Shown: positions 1 to 11,122 of the stretch, piece by piece
Layout: the number at the start of each line of letters is the position of its first letter
How positions within the stretch are numbered: position 1 is the stretch's first letter
NCBI GenBank assembly: GCA_963691655.1
Contig: OY829328.1
Coordinates: 35,421,890-35,485,889, forward strand
Length of the DNA stretch: 64,000 bases
Source: Toxonevra muliebris
Lineage: Eukaryota; Arthropoda; Insecta; Diptera; Pallopteridae
Direction of reading: 5' to 3'
Translations under genes and position numbers: made by a program
The notes under the pieces: model-generated
Databases searched by the model: none
Seen by the model: only the letters and a program-made list of their open reading frames with translations
Told to the model about the DNA's origin: nothing

Positions 1-1150
1 ATTAGTTTTTCCATCGCCACCGCTTACCTTTGCATCTGCATACCATTTGGCTATACTATTTATAAATTGCATAAATTTACGTTCATTCCTAACCACCATA
101 AATAAACGCAACAACGAATTGAAAACCATTGAAACCATGAAAAAATTGAATACTTCTTCTTCAATATTCCCCCACGCTTTGTAAATATTTAAAATTTGAA
201 AGAAATTCAAAAGGAGTGGAAACGTTGTGAGTAGCAAAACTTTTCTATAGCTTTTAAATTCTATAAATCCCCACAAACGCCATAGTTTCATATTTATATG
301 AAATATTGGTAAATTATTGTACATTTTCGAGTAAGTAAATGCAAATATCAATCAAACTAATTCATGTTTGATGTGAGCTATCGTTTTTATACTTATGTAA
401 ACTAACACCTTCATCTAAGTATCCATTACATATGGAGCTGCCTCTTAAGGTATCATTTAGCAACTCCTTTCAATTAATGTAATTACATATGCTTTTTTTA
501 TAAGTAAATAAAATGCAAATATATAATTTCAAATATTTAGTTTAAGATTTCATGTATTACACACATGCATACATAACTACTTATTTTTAATATGCGTGTA
601 TTAATTTTAATTTTAGTCTTTCTTCAAATTTATTGTGCCACATTATGAGTTAACATTTTAGATTCAACTTATGTATTTGATACAATTATTTAGATATTCA
701 ATATTTCCTTATTGATATCAATTACATTAGCTCGGGGGTGATATTATTAAAGCATGAAGATTGTTTAAGGACTCAGTTAAAATGTAGCAATGAATTGACT
801 CTTTTTAAAAGCATATGGAGTAAATGCGCCATTCTTTGTGACTGTTTTCAAGTGGCTTCAAAGGTTCCAGGTCGGACATTTTTCTGTGATGCCACCAGAA
901 ATTTTCGACCGACAATACAAATGTGGCCCTGGCCAAGGCTAAAATTTATGAAAATCCAAAAAATGATAGCTGCAGAATTCTAACACATATGTAAGTACTT
1001 ATGATTTTGGAGAATATTTTCAAAGGTTCTTCTTTTATGGCACAACACACCAGACAAAGCCAAAACGTGAATCTATCGACTTAAAAAATGTATTGAAATT
1101 AATGGAAATTATGCAGGGAAGATAAAAAATTATGATAATTAATAATAATA
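1..1150. other. AT-rich non-coding stretch with a weak transposase-like scrap
   Basis: No supported gene. Around 790-930 (+) a broken reading resembles the helix-turn-helix part of a mariner transposase (short pieces such as VFKWLQRFQVGHFSV), but frames change and no termini are visible, so I do not call an element. The rest is A/T-rich sequence without splice-bounded open frames. Confidence 0.35.
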
Positions 1151-2222
1151 ATTTATTAATAATTTCAGTGGGTACTCGTGTCGCACCCTCTTGGCTACGA
1201 CCCTATCAAAAAGTTCCGTTGTCACACTGCAATACCAAATATGCAAACTTTGGTATGACAGAAAGCGGGGCAGATACTTCTCTATATTTCCACACTATTT
1301 GGGTTTGAAGAGCAGCAAGTGATGCCAACACTCGTTGCATTTCAACCTACAGATTGTTTTGAGTGTTTTTTTCCTTTCCTGGTCAGCCTAATTGAAAATT
1401 TGTCAGGAAGTTTGATGCTGTGGAGTAGGCGCTGGTGTCTTCTCGCAGCTCTTTTTACCGTTAGCCAGACTCTTCCAGCTAGTAGCTCTTTTACAAGCTA
1501 GTAGGTCGAATGTACCGAAAGCGAAAAATGTACCAATTCTTTCTGATAGCAAATCCGTGATCAAAGCAATGATCTAAAGAATTTCCAAATCAAAACTAGT
1601 TATTGAGTACAAGAGGGAACTTGCCAGACTTGAACATCATATTAATTTAATTTGGGTGCCTACACATGGTTCTTCGCTGAAAATTTCTTAGTCGAAACAA
1701 GTTCAACCTCCCTTAAATTCGTTAAGAAAGACATTTTCACGTTCTTTTTTAAACAATCCGATTTCAGACGGAGAGGCTTGACAACTTGCGCAACTTCAAG
1801 AACGATGTGGCTTCAATATAAACTCTCCAAAACTAACGAACTCTTATCTTCTTCCAGCGTGGAAATCGCTCGAATAACAGCACTTTATATGGGACACTGG
1901 GTGATTGGCTCGCATGCAGGGAGAATGGGTGTCCCGCATAAACACTTCTTGTGTGACTGCAAGCACTTTAGCAAGATATAGACTCTAAAACTTTGACAAA
2001 CCTTTCCTATGCAGTTTAGGAAAGACTGCTAATGTCAACCTCAGCATTTTGTTAAAACTTTGTGATTTGACTAAATGGTTTGTAGAGACCTACCACAGTA
2101 GAATTGCTAGAGCGATTCCCTTTAGACTTAACCATTGAGATAGTGGACTCGAAAAAGCGTTATTACGCTAATTGGGCTTGCGCGGATAATCGAAGGAGCA
2201 ACCACTCAACCTAACCTAACCT
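1150..2222 (+). pseudogene. Remnant of a non-LTR retrotransposon (RNase H and C-terminal end)
   Basis: Fragmented plus-strand reading of a LINE second open frame. Around 1530-1675 a piece reads ILSDSKSVIKAM, followed by LIWVPTHGS. This is the pattern of the LINE-encoded RNase H domain, which removes RNA from the RNA/DNA hybrid during target-primed reverse transcription. Further on, around 1905-1975, a Cys/His-bearing piece (GVPHKHFLCDCKHF) resembles the zinc-knuckle tail that follows RNase H in I/R1-type elements. Stops and frameshifts occur throughout, and no reverse transcriptase domain is present upstream, so this is a 5'-truncated dead copy. The sequence ends in a CCTAACCTAACC-type 3' terminus near 2210-2222. 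The clade (I, R1 or Loa-like) is inference. Confidence 0.55.
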
Positions 2223-2225
2223 TGA

Positions 2226-3420
2226 TGCTTTGAAATGGATTACACTGTACAACAAAATAAAACAAAATAAATTCTATGTATTTTCTCAAGCATTTTTAAA
2301 ACATTTAGGTCGAAAAAAAATTTTTATGTTGAAAACGTTGTAAAAACTCATAAAACGTGTAGAAAACACAATTTTTTTAAAAATCATAAAATCATCGATA
2401 TCACAAAAGTTTGACCTGACCCGAAAGAACTGTTAGTACAAGCCCTAACCACTATTACTATGTACAGTTATATTTGTTTAAAAACTTTTACGATTATAAA
2501 ACTCTCTTTCTCTTAAAAATGCTGTATTTATTTGCTGTATAGTATTATTAAATTCAAATATGATTTTCGAAAGGTGCATATCTGATTTAATTTCATTTTA
2601 CTAGTAATATTTTTCTTAACTCATTATTTGTGCATTAGTACCAAATACTTAATATTTTCGTTACATCACTATAGCATAAATATAAATATAAATATATTTA
2701 ATTTTGATTACATGTTAGAATAACATCAACATCAGCTATGCAAATTGCATTACAAAATTTATATAATTTTCTCATTAACACGCTAAAGCATTTTAAATTT
2801 TTTATACTTTACGCTCGAAAGTTGAAAGGCATTTTGGTTCGGCTGAAAGCTTGTAACATTTAAAAGAAGGAAACTTTCTTCGGCACTAACCATTTTCAAT
2901 GAACGCATTTGATCATATCCGTATTGATATTTTAGTTTGGATTAAATAAGCTAATTTGCATCTTCTGAGAATGGTTCACAGTTTCTTCATTGCAGAAATA
3001 GATTTCCATTAGAAGTAACTTCTAGTGATATAAAAACTAAAAAAAAAATGTTGTTTACATATTATTTTGTTCAATATGACTTGCGAGTGTAGGGTATTTA
3101 AGTTTTGGCAAAGATGCATTTATTTGGTATCTGTTTCATTTTGACCTTTAAAACAGGATTTTATTTCATCGGTGTGAACAAATTTTATTTTTAATTTCAG
3201 TTTATATTCGGATTACTTAGTTATTGGTATTAGAACATTTTATTTCATCTGCAGAAAGTTTAGAGGAATTAATTAAATTTTCTTGAAAATTGCTTAAATA
3301 TTTTAATTTGATAAAAAAAAATTTCAGTAAACAATTCTAAGTATTGGTGTCTTTATGCGATAGTTGCAAAAATAATTAAAAGGTTTTTTTGTTACATTTG
3401 CGGAGAATACTCATTTCAAG
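2226..3420. other. AT-rich intergenic DNA, nothing recognised
   Basis: No open frame of useful length, no inverted termini and no tandem array were seen. Poly(A)/(T) runs and ATATAAATATAAAT-type simple sequence near 2680 are the only structure. Confidence 0.5.
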
Positions 3421-4029
3421 AAAGCAGAAGGACTATATCTGAGGACAAAAAGAACGCTACTAACGCTTCATTTGGTATTCAGCTTGATCGTTTCCATAAA
3501 AATTGGGCTCCCCAACTGTTGAATTTGAAATCAAAACTAACCGAAAAGCAAAAAAAGCTCCTTGCTTTGATCTAATCACGGCGGAAGTTATAACCCAGCT
3601 TCCTCACAGAGCCCTATAGAAACTAACCCATATATGAGGCATTTCATATGTAACACAGCTCTGCGTCTACGATACGTTCCCAGCTTGTGGAAAATAGCTG
3701 AAGTGATAATGATTCTAAAGCCTGGCAAGGAACCATATAACGTGGCATCATACAGACCAATATCACTGCTGTCTCTAATATCAAAACTGTTTGAAAAGAA
3801 TATTAAAGAGGTTGAAGCCGATAATAGAAAATAAAAGACTAATACCTAGCTACCAAGTCGGATTTAGAGACAAACACTCAACAATAGATCAAGTCCACAG
3901 AATAGCAGATGCAATAGTTAAGGCAATTGAAAACAAACAAGTCTGCTCTTGTCATGTTCTATTCAGTGAAGATATTTGGAATCAAATCTGTAATTCTGGG
4001 TTATGATTTCAAATTTTAGTAGCTTATAT

Positions 4030-4244
4030 AGGATATTGGAAGATTAAGAACTATTACTAAGATCACTGATGAGGAATCGTGGCGGATTCCGAAACGGCCG
4101 TCTGATTTGCCCGTCTCTATATACATTGTTGTTGTGATGACTACATTTGTTCATTAACTTATTTATATATAATTTCAGATAACGAAATTGACATAAACTT
4201 AAGTCATGACTTTGAAAATTAACCTCTAGATTTAATTTTCATAG
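4030..4244 (+). mobile_element. Retroelement fragment with hammerhead ribozyme core, inserted in the Jockey-like copy
   Basis: About 215 bases lie between two pieces of the reverse transcriptase frame and belong to neither. The first half holds a hammerhead core (see separate entry). The second half (4126-4244) is repeated in reverse orientation at 22003-22122, where it again interrupts a transposon gene. Both copies share the same 3' end (TTTTCATAG) but start at different 5' points, the signature of a 5'-truncated retrotransposed element. Hammerhead ribozymes are known in Penelope-like retroelements and in some SINEs and satellites. Penelope-like origin is therefore the leading guess, but no reverse transcriptase or GIY-YIG coding piece is visible here to prove it. 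Confidence 0.5.
4066..4115 (+). ncRNA. Hammerhead ribozyme core motif
   Basis: The invariant hammerhead elements occur in order: CTGATGA (4066-4072); a perfect 6-bp stem II of GGAATC (4073-4078) with GATTCC (4085-4090), closed by the loop GTGGCG; then GAAA (4091-4094). A short stem III follows, with ACGG (4094-4097) pairing CCGT (4111-4114). The cleavage triplet GTC ends at 4115, where self-cleavage would be predicted. Stem I is weak: only A4065-T4116 pairs directly, and a better partner (TATATAGGA, 4025-4033, with TCTATATA, 4116-4123) is 32 bases away. The topology fits type I with a minimal stem III, as described for Penelope-like elements. Activity of this copy is doubtful. Confidence 0.55.
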
Positions 4245-4689
4245 TAAAGCAAGATAATGCTTTGAAAAAAATAAGAGCCGGTCTTCCTCAAGGAAGCATC
4301 CTTGGCTCAATATTATACTTGCTTTTCACTAGCGAACTGCCCAAGCCAGAAAATGTGTTAATAGCAGCATTTGCTGACGACACGGCTATACCCACGACCG
4401 GTGATAAGGGGCCGTTCACATATTACGTAATGCAAATGTTGACCAATTTTGATTAGATATGAAGTGTAAATATTTTTTATTATGTTTCAATAAAAAACAA
4501 AAAAAAAAAACTTTATGTAAAACTTGCCAAGTCAAAGTATTAGATGGAAGGCAAAAGAAAATGTCCAATGATTTGGAAGGAACATAACATAACATAACAT
4601 TGCCTCGTCTTCACAATAGGCATTAATAGAAGCAATCGTGGTACATGGGCATATCCAAATACTAACTCAACTCAACGATCGCTTCCGCA

Positions 4690-5310
4690 TTCAAATGAAA
4701 TACCGATGCCGCTATCTCAATCTATGACGCTTCAAAAAAAAGATTGACGATGATTTGCCTGAATCCTGTGCTGAAGATAGCGTGCCAAATGACGATACAG
4801 ACTTCGAGGGTGCTTCATTGAATCCTCGACTTTCCGACCAAAATGTCTTAAGTGATTTTATAAAAGATCTCAACCTTTCAGAAAAAAATCGTCTCAGCTA
4901 CTTGCTTACAGATTGAAAGAGAGACATATGCTGGCTCCTGACACGAAAATTACATTTAATGGTAATAGGAGGAAAAAATTGTTGACTTTTTTTTCCTCAG
5001 GAAACAAATTTTGTGTTTTGCAACAACGTCGAAGGTTTGTTGAAAGAAATGGACTTGATAACTTACACCATGCCAACTAACTGGCGTCTATTTATAGATA
5101 ACTCCAAAATAAGTTTAAAATGCGTTTTGTTACATAACGGCATTACATATGGTTCCATCCGCATTGGTCATTCTACAACGATGAAAGAGGAATTTACAAA
5201 TATTGTTCATGTTTTGGTAAAAGTCAAATACAAAGAACATCAATGGGTGGTTTGCGTTGATCTAAAAATTTCCCAGTTTATGTTGCCCTGCTGTCCTTAA
5301 GGATGAGCAT
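4690..5310 (+). pseudogene. Decayed arthropod multicopy ORF of unknown function
   Basis: A plus-strand reading continues through about 600 bases with a few frameshifts. An acidic start (DDDLPESCAEDSVPNDD, 4748-4800) is followed by PRLSDQNVLSDFIKDLNLS (4834-4890), RLKERHMLAPDTKITFNG (4912-4965), and an open stretch (5013-5300) with LRLF-type WRLFIDNSKISLKCVLLHNG and HQWVVCVDLKI. From memory of the general pattern this belongs to a repetitive gene family common in arthropod genomes and often predicted as uncharacterised proteins. Its biochemical role is not known to me. A single extra T near 4995 breaks the frame, and the 3' half of the family is missing after 5310. Treated as a pseudogene of repeat origin. 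Confidence 0.45.
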
Positions 5311-6990
5311 TGAACAAAGAAAAATTTGGTCCAAAAGAGTTGAAGGAGTCATTGGGAAAATAAATGTTCTGTAGTATGTATTCATACTACGATAGCTTCT
5401 GTGGATATCATAAAGGGATACCATGCACACCTCCTTTATCTATCTAATCTAATTATACTTTTTACTAAACTTAATTTGTGACGGTAAATCTTTTAGACGC
5501 AGCGCTGATGATAGATTTCTAAAGTATTCTCTTCTTCTCTTAAATTCAATGCTTTATATTGGTATTTTCATCTGTCTACATAACTTTGGAAAGTTATAGG
5601 AAAATTTACAAAACTGCTCAAACTTTTTGATACAAATTACCGACTTATTTCTGGAATGCTTTTCATTGAAGTTTAACTTTTAGAAACAATTTGAAAATTC
5701 TACTGCACATTTTAGTGACTGTATGTGGGAGCATATGTGTGTAAATGTATATCTGGGCATTCCACTTCATCTAACTAATTTCGTTTAGTGAACCAAAATT
5801 GCATAGTTTATACTGTGAATATCAGGCACTCGCACACTAGCGGATCGAAGAGGGACTTTCGCGGGTTAAGCCCATCTTAACCTGATGAATATCTCATACA
5901 ATTCATTTTGATCGTTGCTTATGAATAAAATAAATAATAAAAAATAAAAAATTTAAACGGATGGAAAATTCAAAACCACCCTTTCCGAAATATCTGCATC
6001 TGTATAACGCACACACACACACATACATACGTATATATATGCACATTTATTAAGTTGCAAGCTTATATTTGTGTGCGTCTATGTTTGCATATATTGCATA
6101 TATGTTTGTTTGTGTGTGTATATAGCAATAGAGCCAAAGGCCAAAAATATGAAAAATAAACTTATAAACATTATATGCAAAAGGCAAGACCCCAAAAAGC
6201 CAAAAGTTTAACTGACATTTTGGCATGACAGTGTTGTCAACCGCAAGCTGTGCTGCTTCAATGCTGTTGCTACTACTACTTCAAGAGTTCCACTTACAAA
6301 CAGCACACAAACATATATACACACATACGCATCCAAACAAGTTAAAATGCTCCGAAAAGTATGCAATGCATTCTCGTGCTATGTCATCTGCAATGAAAAT
6401 TGTTTGAGGCTATGCTACAATATTTTTAATGGGAATTTTTGAGTGCTTTGTGCAATTTAGGTTAAAAATATGTTTGGCTGTTAGAAAAAAAAAGACTCTA
6501 AACTGTGTAATGCATTTTTAAAAATATTTGCAAAATTTCGCTTTAACCGATTTGTGGAAAACTTTAAAATTGTTTGTGCATAATTTTTTAAAAAAATTCT
6601 TGTTGCCATCACAAACACACACATGATTTTATAATTGTTGACATCATTTGTTTGCTGTTTTGATTTTGTTATTACTTTCATACTACACACTTTGTTTGCC
6701 TTAGTTTTTCAATAATTTTTACGAAAGTTTTTAGTTACTATGCATTCTCATGTAAACATCAGAATTTCAATTTTATTTTGTTGCTTTGTAAAGAATTTTT
6801 ATGTGATTGCATTATTTATGAGTTATTTTCTTATATATAGTATATATCGCTACCTTAATTTGGTAAGGTCTCAACATTAAATTTTTCAATATCGAGTTTT
6901 TTATGGATTAAGATAAAGCGTGTCCACTTTCATCCGTACCGAAAATTTTAAAGACCTACACAGAAAACTTACGATCATATCTTTTGGTTT
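5311..6990. other. AT-rich intergenic DNA with CA/TG microsatellites
   Basis: Short dinucleotide tracts: (AC)n at about 6009-6022, TG-rich at 6105-6120 and CA-rich at 6305-6325. The stretch 5828-5890 (GGATCGAAGAGGG..., ..AAGCCCATCTTAACC) followed by AATAAAATAAATAATA looks like a LINE 3' end but has no coding part. No gene is supported. Confidence 0.5.
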
Positions 6991-7117
6991 ACATTACAAA
7001 TTCTCGAAACAGTACTTCAAATACCAAAATCGTTTTTGCTTCTTCTATAAAATATGAAAAATGCGTGTTAGGGCTATTTTGTATGTCACTTAATGATCTT
7101 ACCGCACTTATTATACT

Positions 7118-7505
7118 TACTAGTTTCACGTCTGGTTCCGTGGCCAGCTGCCAGCGAAAGAGACTTGGTCGATAGTAAGGGAAAATTCCAGGTTTTGTAA
7201 CCAGAGAAGACGTGTGCGGCTAGCCGTTGAACGTCGGAGAAACAAGCAAGCCGACTTGCCGTTGAACGTCGTAGGAACAACAAGCCGACTTGGTCTATTG
7301 GACAGGACCCTATGACCTACACGCGACACCGCATTGTACTTCACAACACGCCAGTCTACACTCCAGCAGAGCACAGCAGCGCGATTCATAGTATTCAATT
7401 ACTACACGCCAGTCTACGTACAGCAGCGCTACAGGAGCACAATCTAGCATATTCATTTATTACACGCCGGTCTACGGAAATAAATGGAAATCACTTTGAA
7501 AATTA
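7118..7505. repeat. GC-richer repeat block with internal duplications, TE-derived
   Basis: This block is clearly richer in G+C than its surroundings. GCCGTTGAACGTCG occurs twice (about 7222 and 7259), each followed by a partly conserved AAGCCGACTTG. ACGCCAGTCTAC or ACGCCGGTCTAC occurs three times (about 7347, 7404 and 7462) at ~57-bp spacing. Open frames on both strands are by-products of this repetition. It may be part of an LTR or of a non-autonomous element; no terminal repeat or target duplication was found. Confidence 0.35.
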
Positions 7506-7544
7506 ACGCACTTTTAGTTGTATCACAAAATTCCCGTCAATCCG

Positions 7545-7633
7545 TTAATTACGGGGTATTTATGGCTCCGTTTTCGTTTTATATCCGTCAACTATGAAGT
7601 TTTTATGGAATGAAAAATGCAGGTTCTACTGTA
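7545..7633. mobile_element. Possible terminus of a pogo/Tc1-type element
   Basis: The sequence ends in AGGTTCTACTGTA at 7622-7634. The complement, TACAGTAGAACCT, is a familiar terminal sequence of pogo-like insect elements, which insert at TA. The preceding ATCCGTTAATTACGGGGT-like text fits such a terminus. The opposite end was not found, so extent and identity are uncertain. Confidence 0.3.
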
Positions 7634-7634
7634 C

Positions 7635-9110
7635 ATAGTATCTTTAGACTCTTCTCTATTTTCAATACTGAAAGGGTCCGGTAAGTGTACGACTTCTACG
7701 GATTGTAGTCCGATTTGATACACCGTATTCTGATCCAGAAATGGGCTAATTTAAGGATGTCAATACAGCCTAATGGCACAAAAACGGAACGGTACGTTTT
7801 TTGGGTATATTCATATAAGGAAGTAAACTGTGAGACATTTTCTCTTACAAAGTATAAAAAAAGGTTTAAATTTTAATATGTTGGATAGGTTGAAATGTAA
7901 ATTTTTTAAAAATGGTTGCATATTTTTTGGGATAAGTGGATTTGTAATTGTAAAAAATATCACAATAAAGACGAAAAAATTTGAATTGAATTTTTATCTC
8001 CCATTGTACGACGCGCGTGAAGTTAAAGCGAATAGCAATAATTACCCAAGAATATAGATCATTTTGCAAACCTCTTTAGTTTATTTAAGTGCTGGCCCAG
8101 ATTACTAAAGGTCAAATTGGTTTAGTGTAGTTTCTGTGAAAGGACAACAGCTCATTAGACCTAGTATTGAATAAATTTTAGAGGTCCTTGACGACTGATT
8201 TAACCTAGGTGCTCTATGGTTCACCAATAGGCCAATGGTCATTACAGGTGACATTAATCGTGGCACTATATATTCGGATTCATGCATAATTTTCCTTGAT
8301 ATTTATGACACAATGGAAAGGATTCCAAATTTGTTCATATTTTTGATACCCTTAATGTTCCTAAGTTGCCGAAGTCAAATTATGATGTTATTTAGGTCAC
8401 TGAGCCATGTGCTTTCTTCTTTGTACTAATTATACCTTTTCTTACTACTGGGGCTGTATTTAAGCTGTTCTTAAATACTTTTTCCAAAAACAAATACATT
8501 TTCTGCCTTAAGTTAATTGGGTAGTAGTTGTTTGTAGATCAGAGGTTCTCAGTTGGTTTCATTATAGCCCCCTTTTCGAATTCATGGCAGGCCCGCGCCT
8601 CCCTCTTTGATTTTGATTTTCACACCACATTTTTTATGTTGGTTTACTTTTCCGCCTGGAAAAATACCTAGTTTCTAGTCACCAGTCTCTGCGCTTTCCT
8701 GCAAATCTGTCTAAACTAACATTTTTAAATTTTCAATTTCGTTTTGTATGTTAAAAAAAAATAAATAACTAAATTCACCGAAAAAAACATTTTCCTTCGT
8801 TCAAACACCAGCCAATGTTATGAAAAACAACAGATAAAAGAATAAGTTAAGTATTTTTGAGATATCCCGCGGGCATTAAAGTTTTGCAAACTCATATAAC
8901 TTCGTAAATAATGCTCTAATTTTTATGAAATTTTGTGAAAATTTGTATGAGATTATAAACTTTGAGAAAATCTTATAAACAAAAAATCAAGTTTTTCGTC
9001 CTAACTAGGGGGGACCGCCAAAAAAATGTTGGGGCCAAACAACAACAACAATCACAATAACATCTGGTCCGATCTGATCAGTAACTACCATTTTTTTGTT
9101 TGTTGTAAAG
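7635..9110. other. Intergenic DNA with one hAT-like left end
   Basis: Nothing is supported from 7635 to 8535. At 8540 the sequence CAGAGGTTCTCAG, followed by a segment rich in GGCCC and CCTCC, resembles the 5' end of Tip100-type hAT elements. A GGGGGGACCGCC block lies near 9008-9020, but no matching inverted end or 8-bp duplication was found, so it is at most a truncated copy. Confidence 0.3.
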
Positions 9111-9341
9111 ACCCAAAAATATTTTATATCAATTTAAAGAGCTTGACGAGTAGGTTAGCCAAAAATTATCAGATTTGAAATCGGTTTAGCCAATTCCAAA
9201 ATATTAGTGTCGGAAGTTCTTTAAAATTCACTCATTGAACAAAGCATTGCATTCATCATTGTAAAAATCATTGCTTAAGCGGGAGTAAACAACAAATGAG
9301 AGAGAGAGAGAAGACATAAGTAACGGCATTTATCAGAATTA

Positions 9342-10001
9342 CACTATGTGACAGCGATCTGTCACTTTTATCACCGGAAAATAAGAATCGTTGAAAAACG
9401 CTTCCAAGGGAAGGGCTCCATCAACATGGTTGCTCATTACTGCTAGTTGTTGAAATGAAAGAGGCAAACATTTTTGACTCAAAGAGCACTCTGCACTGCA
9501 CTGAATGATTATAAATAATAAAATGTTCCTAAAATTATAAAATTTACACAACTCCGTCAATTTTCATCCCATTTCATTCAAAAAAAAGTCATTCGACACT
9601 GCATTAAATTTACTTTGAAAGTGTTTTGTCGCAAAAAATCTCCAAGATCGAATAATATCGTACAAACATCGTCCAAGCCGAAAAAATGAAGAAAAATTCG
9701 ATAAATCACAAATACTTTCAGCTGCAGTCTTGTCAGTTTTCAATTCATAAAAATGAACAAAATATGGTCGAAAAGGACCTTTCAAACTAAGAACAAAAGT
9801 TGTAAATCGAATAAAAATTAGCAAAGTTATGAGCGATTGTTTGCATGATCCTACCTAAAAATGGTTATTTTGATCATAAAACGAGATTTTGGGGGTGTAT
9901 GGGAAATTTCCCCCATACCATTTTTCTTAGCATTACTAGACCTAAAATTTTTGCTAGATCTCCATAAAAGTGCCCGCTCTTTTTGTTTTTGTCACACAGT
10001 G
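9342..10001. mobile_element. CACTA-like non-autonomous element, 660 bp, TTA target duplication
   Basis: Terminal inverted repeats are CACTATGTGACA at the left and CACTGTGTGACA (complement of the right end). The element is flanked by TTA at 9339-9341 and 10002-10004. The sister locus in the 48-kb copy lacks the whole segment, which shows this is an insertion. No transposase coding is present; open frames inside are short and unrelated to known transposases. A CACTA start with a 3-bp duplication suggests the CMC/En-Spm group, but the family assignment is inference. Confidence 0.7.
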
Positions 10002-10017
10002 TTATCTAACGAATTAT

Positions 10018-10704
10018 CAGTGTAGCCAACAAAATCCGCTATTTTCCGTAAAAAAGCGCCAAATTTTTTCTTTATGAAAGTATTAAACACAATTTTTTTA
10101 TATATGTATTAAAAAGAAAATTAATTAAATACATGTATTTTTAAAGTTGTTGATTCACAGCATTTCTAAATTATACAATTACAAGAAAAACTAAAATAAG
10201 ATAATGGAAAAAGAGTATTTTATGTATACACTTTGACAACAAAAAAATACATAGAGTAATAATTTACAACTATCACATATCGATAGACTTCGAGTCTATA
10301 TTCTATTCAATACTACCAGCTTCTTCTGGCCATAACACACTCTTTAGTCTGAATTCAGAAGCATTATAAACACTAGTGCTGTTTATTTACGTCATCAGGT
10401 ATTTTGTAGTTTTCGCAAAATTAATTTTCGTGTTTTAATCCATTTTTTATATGAAGTAAAGAATTTTTTGAATTGAGTGACTTACGGTTTCGAATTTTGG
10501 TTTTAAATAAGTTCAATGCTCATTGTTTCGGTAAAAAATGTTGTTAGGATTATATAGCGGTGTCTTTTTTTTTTTTTTGGTGTCTTTTAAATTGAAAAAA
10601 AAACGCGTTGAAAAACCCGCTGACTGCTAAATCACTTTTTTCCCGCGTTTTAATTTTCAAAAAGGAGTAAATTTAGCGGGAAAAGCGATGAGTTGGTCAC
10701 ACTG
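10018..10704 (-). mobile_element. Non-autonomous hAT element (family H), 687 bp, copy A
   Basis: The ends are CAGTGTAGCCAAC and, from the complement of the right side, CAGTGTGACCAAC. Perfect 8-bp target duplications CGAATTAT lie at 10010-10017 and 10705-10712. The 48-kb copy of the host repeat has a single CGAATTAT at the matching place. The sequence is the same family as 27966-29702, in reverse orientation, and lacks the further insertion present there. A CAGTG terminus with 8-bp duplication is diagnostic of the hAT superfamily. No transposase is encoded, so it would have moved with enzyme supplied in trans. Confidence 0.85.
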
Positions 10705-10819
10705 CGAATTATCTGCATACTCAAATAACAAAACAAACACCAACGAGCAGTTTGGCTCTCTTTTGATATTTGTTTTTTAATAAAGAGATTTCTTAAACAA
10801 AAAAAAATAGCCTCAGTTA

Positions 10820-11119
10820 GGGCGATGTTATGCAGACGATCAAATGATCGCCTCTCACGTCACTTTTACACTCTCTTTTTGTTGTTCTACTCTCTGCCCA
10901 AAGTATGTTATGCAGACAGTCATTTGATCGCCAATCAATAGTACGTTTTTGTATTGTTTTAGTAGTTTTTTGCTACTATTTTATTTAAACTTCGTAGTAA
11001 TCATTTGGTGATCGTGCCGGTCAAATTTTACTCTCTTGCAATCTCTCTCAATTTTTCACTTTATATTGAAGCAACAACAACTCGTGCCCATGATGTGCTC
11101 GTGATCGTCTGCATAACAC
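10820..11119. mobile_element. MITE of 300 bp at TTA, with repeated GTTATGCAGAC motifs
   Basis: Inverted ends GTTATGCAGACGATCA (from 10827) and its complement TGATCGTCTGCATAAC (11102-11117). TTA flanks both sides (10817-10819; 11120-11122). A third partial copy of the terminal motif, GTTATGCAGACAGTCATTTG, lies inside at about 10907. The left tip has a few extra bases (GGGCGAT) compared with the right. The element lies directly against a second MITE and shares one TTA with it, so it probably jumped into that element's target duplication. PIF/Harbinger-like by target-site rule only. Confidence 0.6.
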
Positions 11120-11122
11120 TTA

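Larger units (their letters stand above)
3421..4460 (+). pseudogene. Jockey-like non-LTR retrotransposon reverse transcriptase, interrupted
   Basis: Plus-strand remnant of a Jockey-type reverse transcriptase, the enzyme that copies LINE RNA at the target nick. Visible landmarks in order: SYRPISLLSLISKLFEK (3750-3800), LIPSYQVGFRDKHSTIDQ (3840-3890), a degenerate SE-D-IWNQI segment near 3960-3990, then GLPQGSILGSILYLLFTSEL (4277-4336) and the catalytic FADDTAI (4370-4390). The frame shifts between the first two blocks. About 70 residues expected between IWNQI and LKKIRAGLPQG are gone, replaced by an unrelated insert at about 4030-4244. The copy stops soon after the catalytic motif, so endonuclease and tail regions are missing. 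Dead copy; the Jockey assignment rests on motif spacing alone. Confidence 0.75.
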
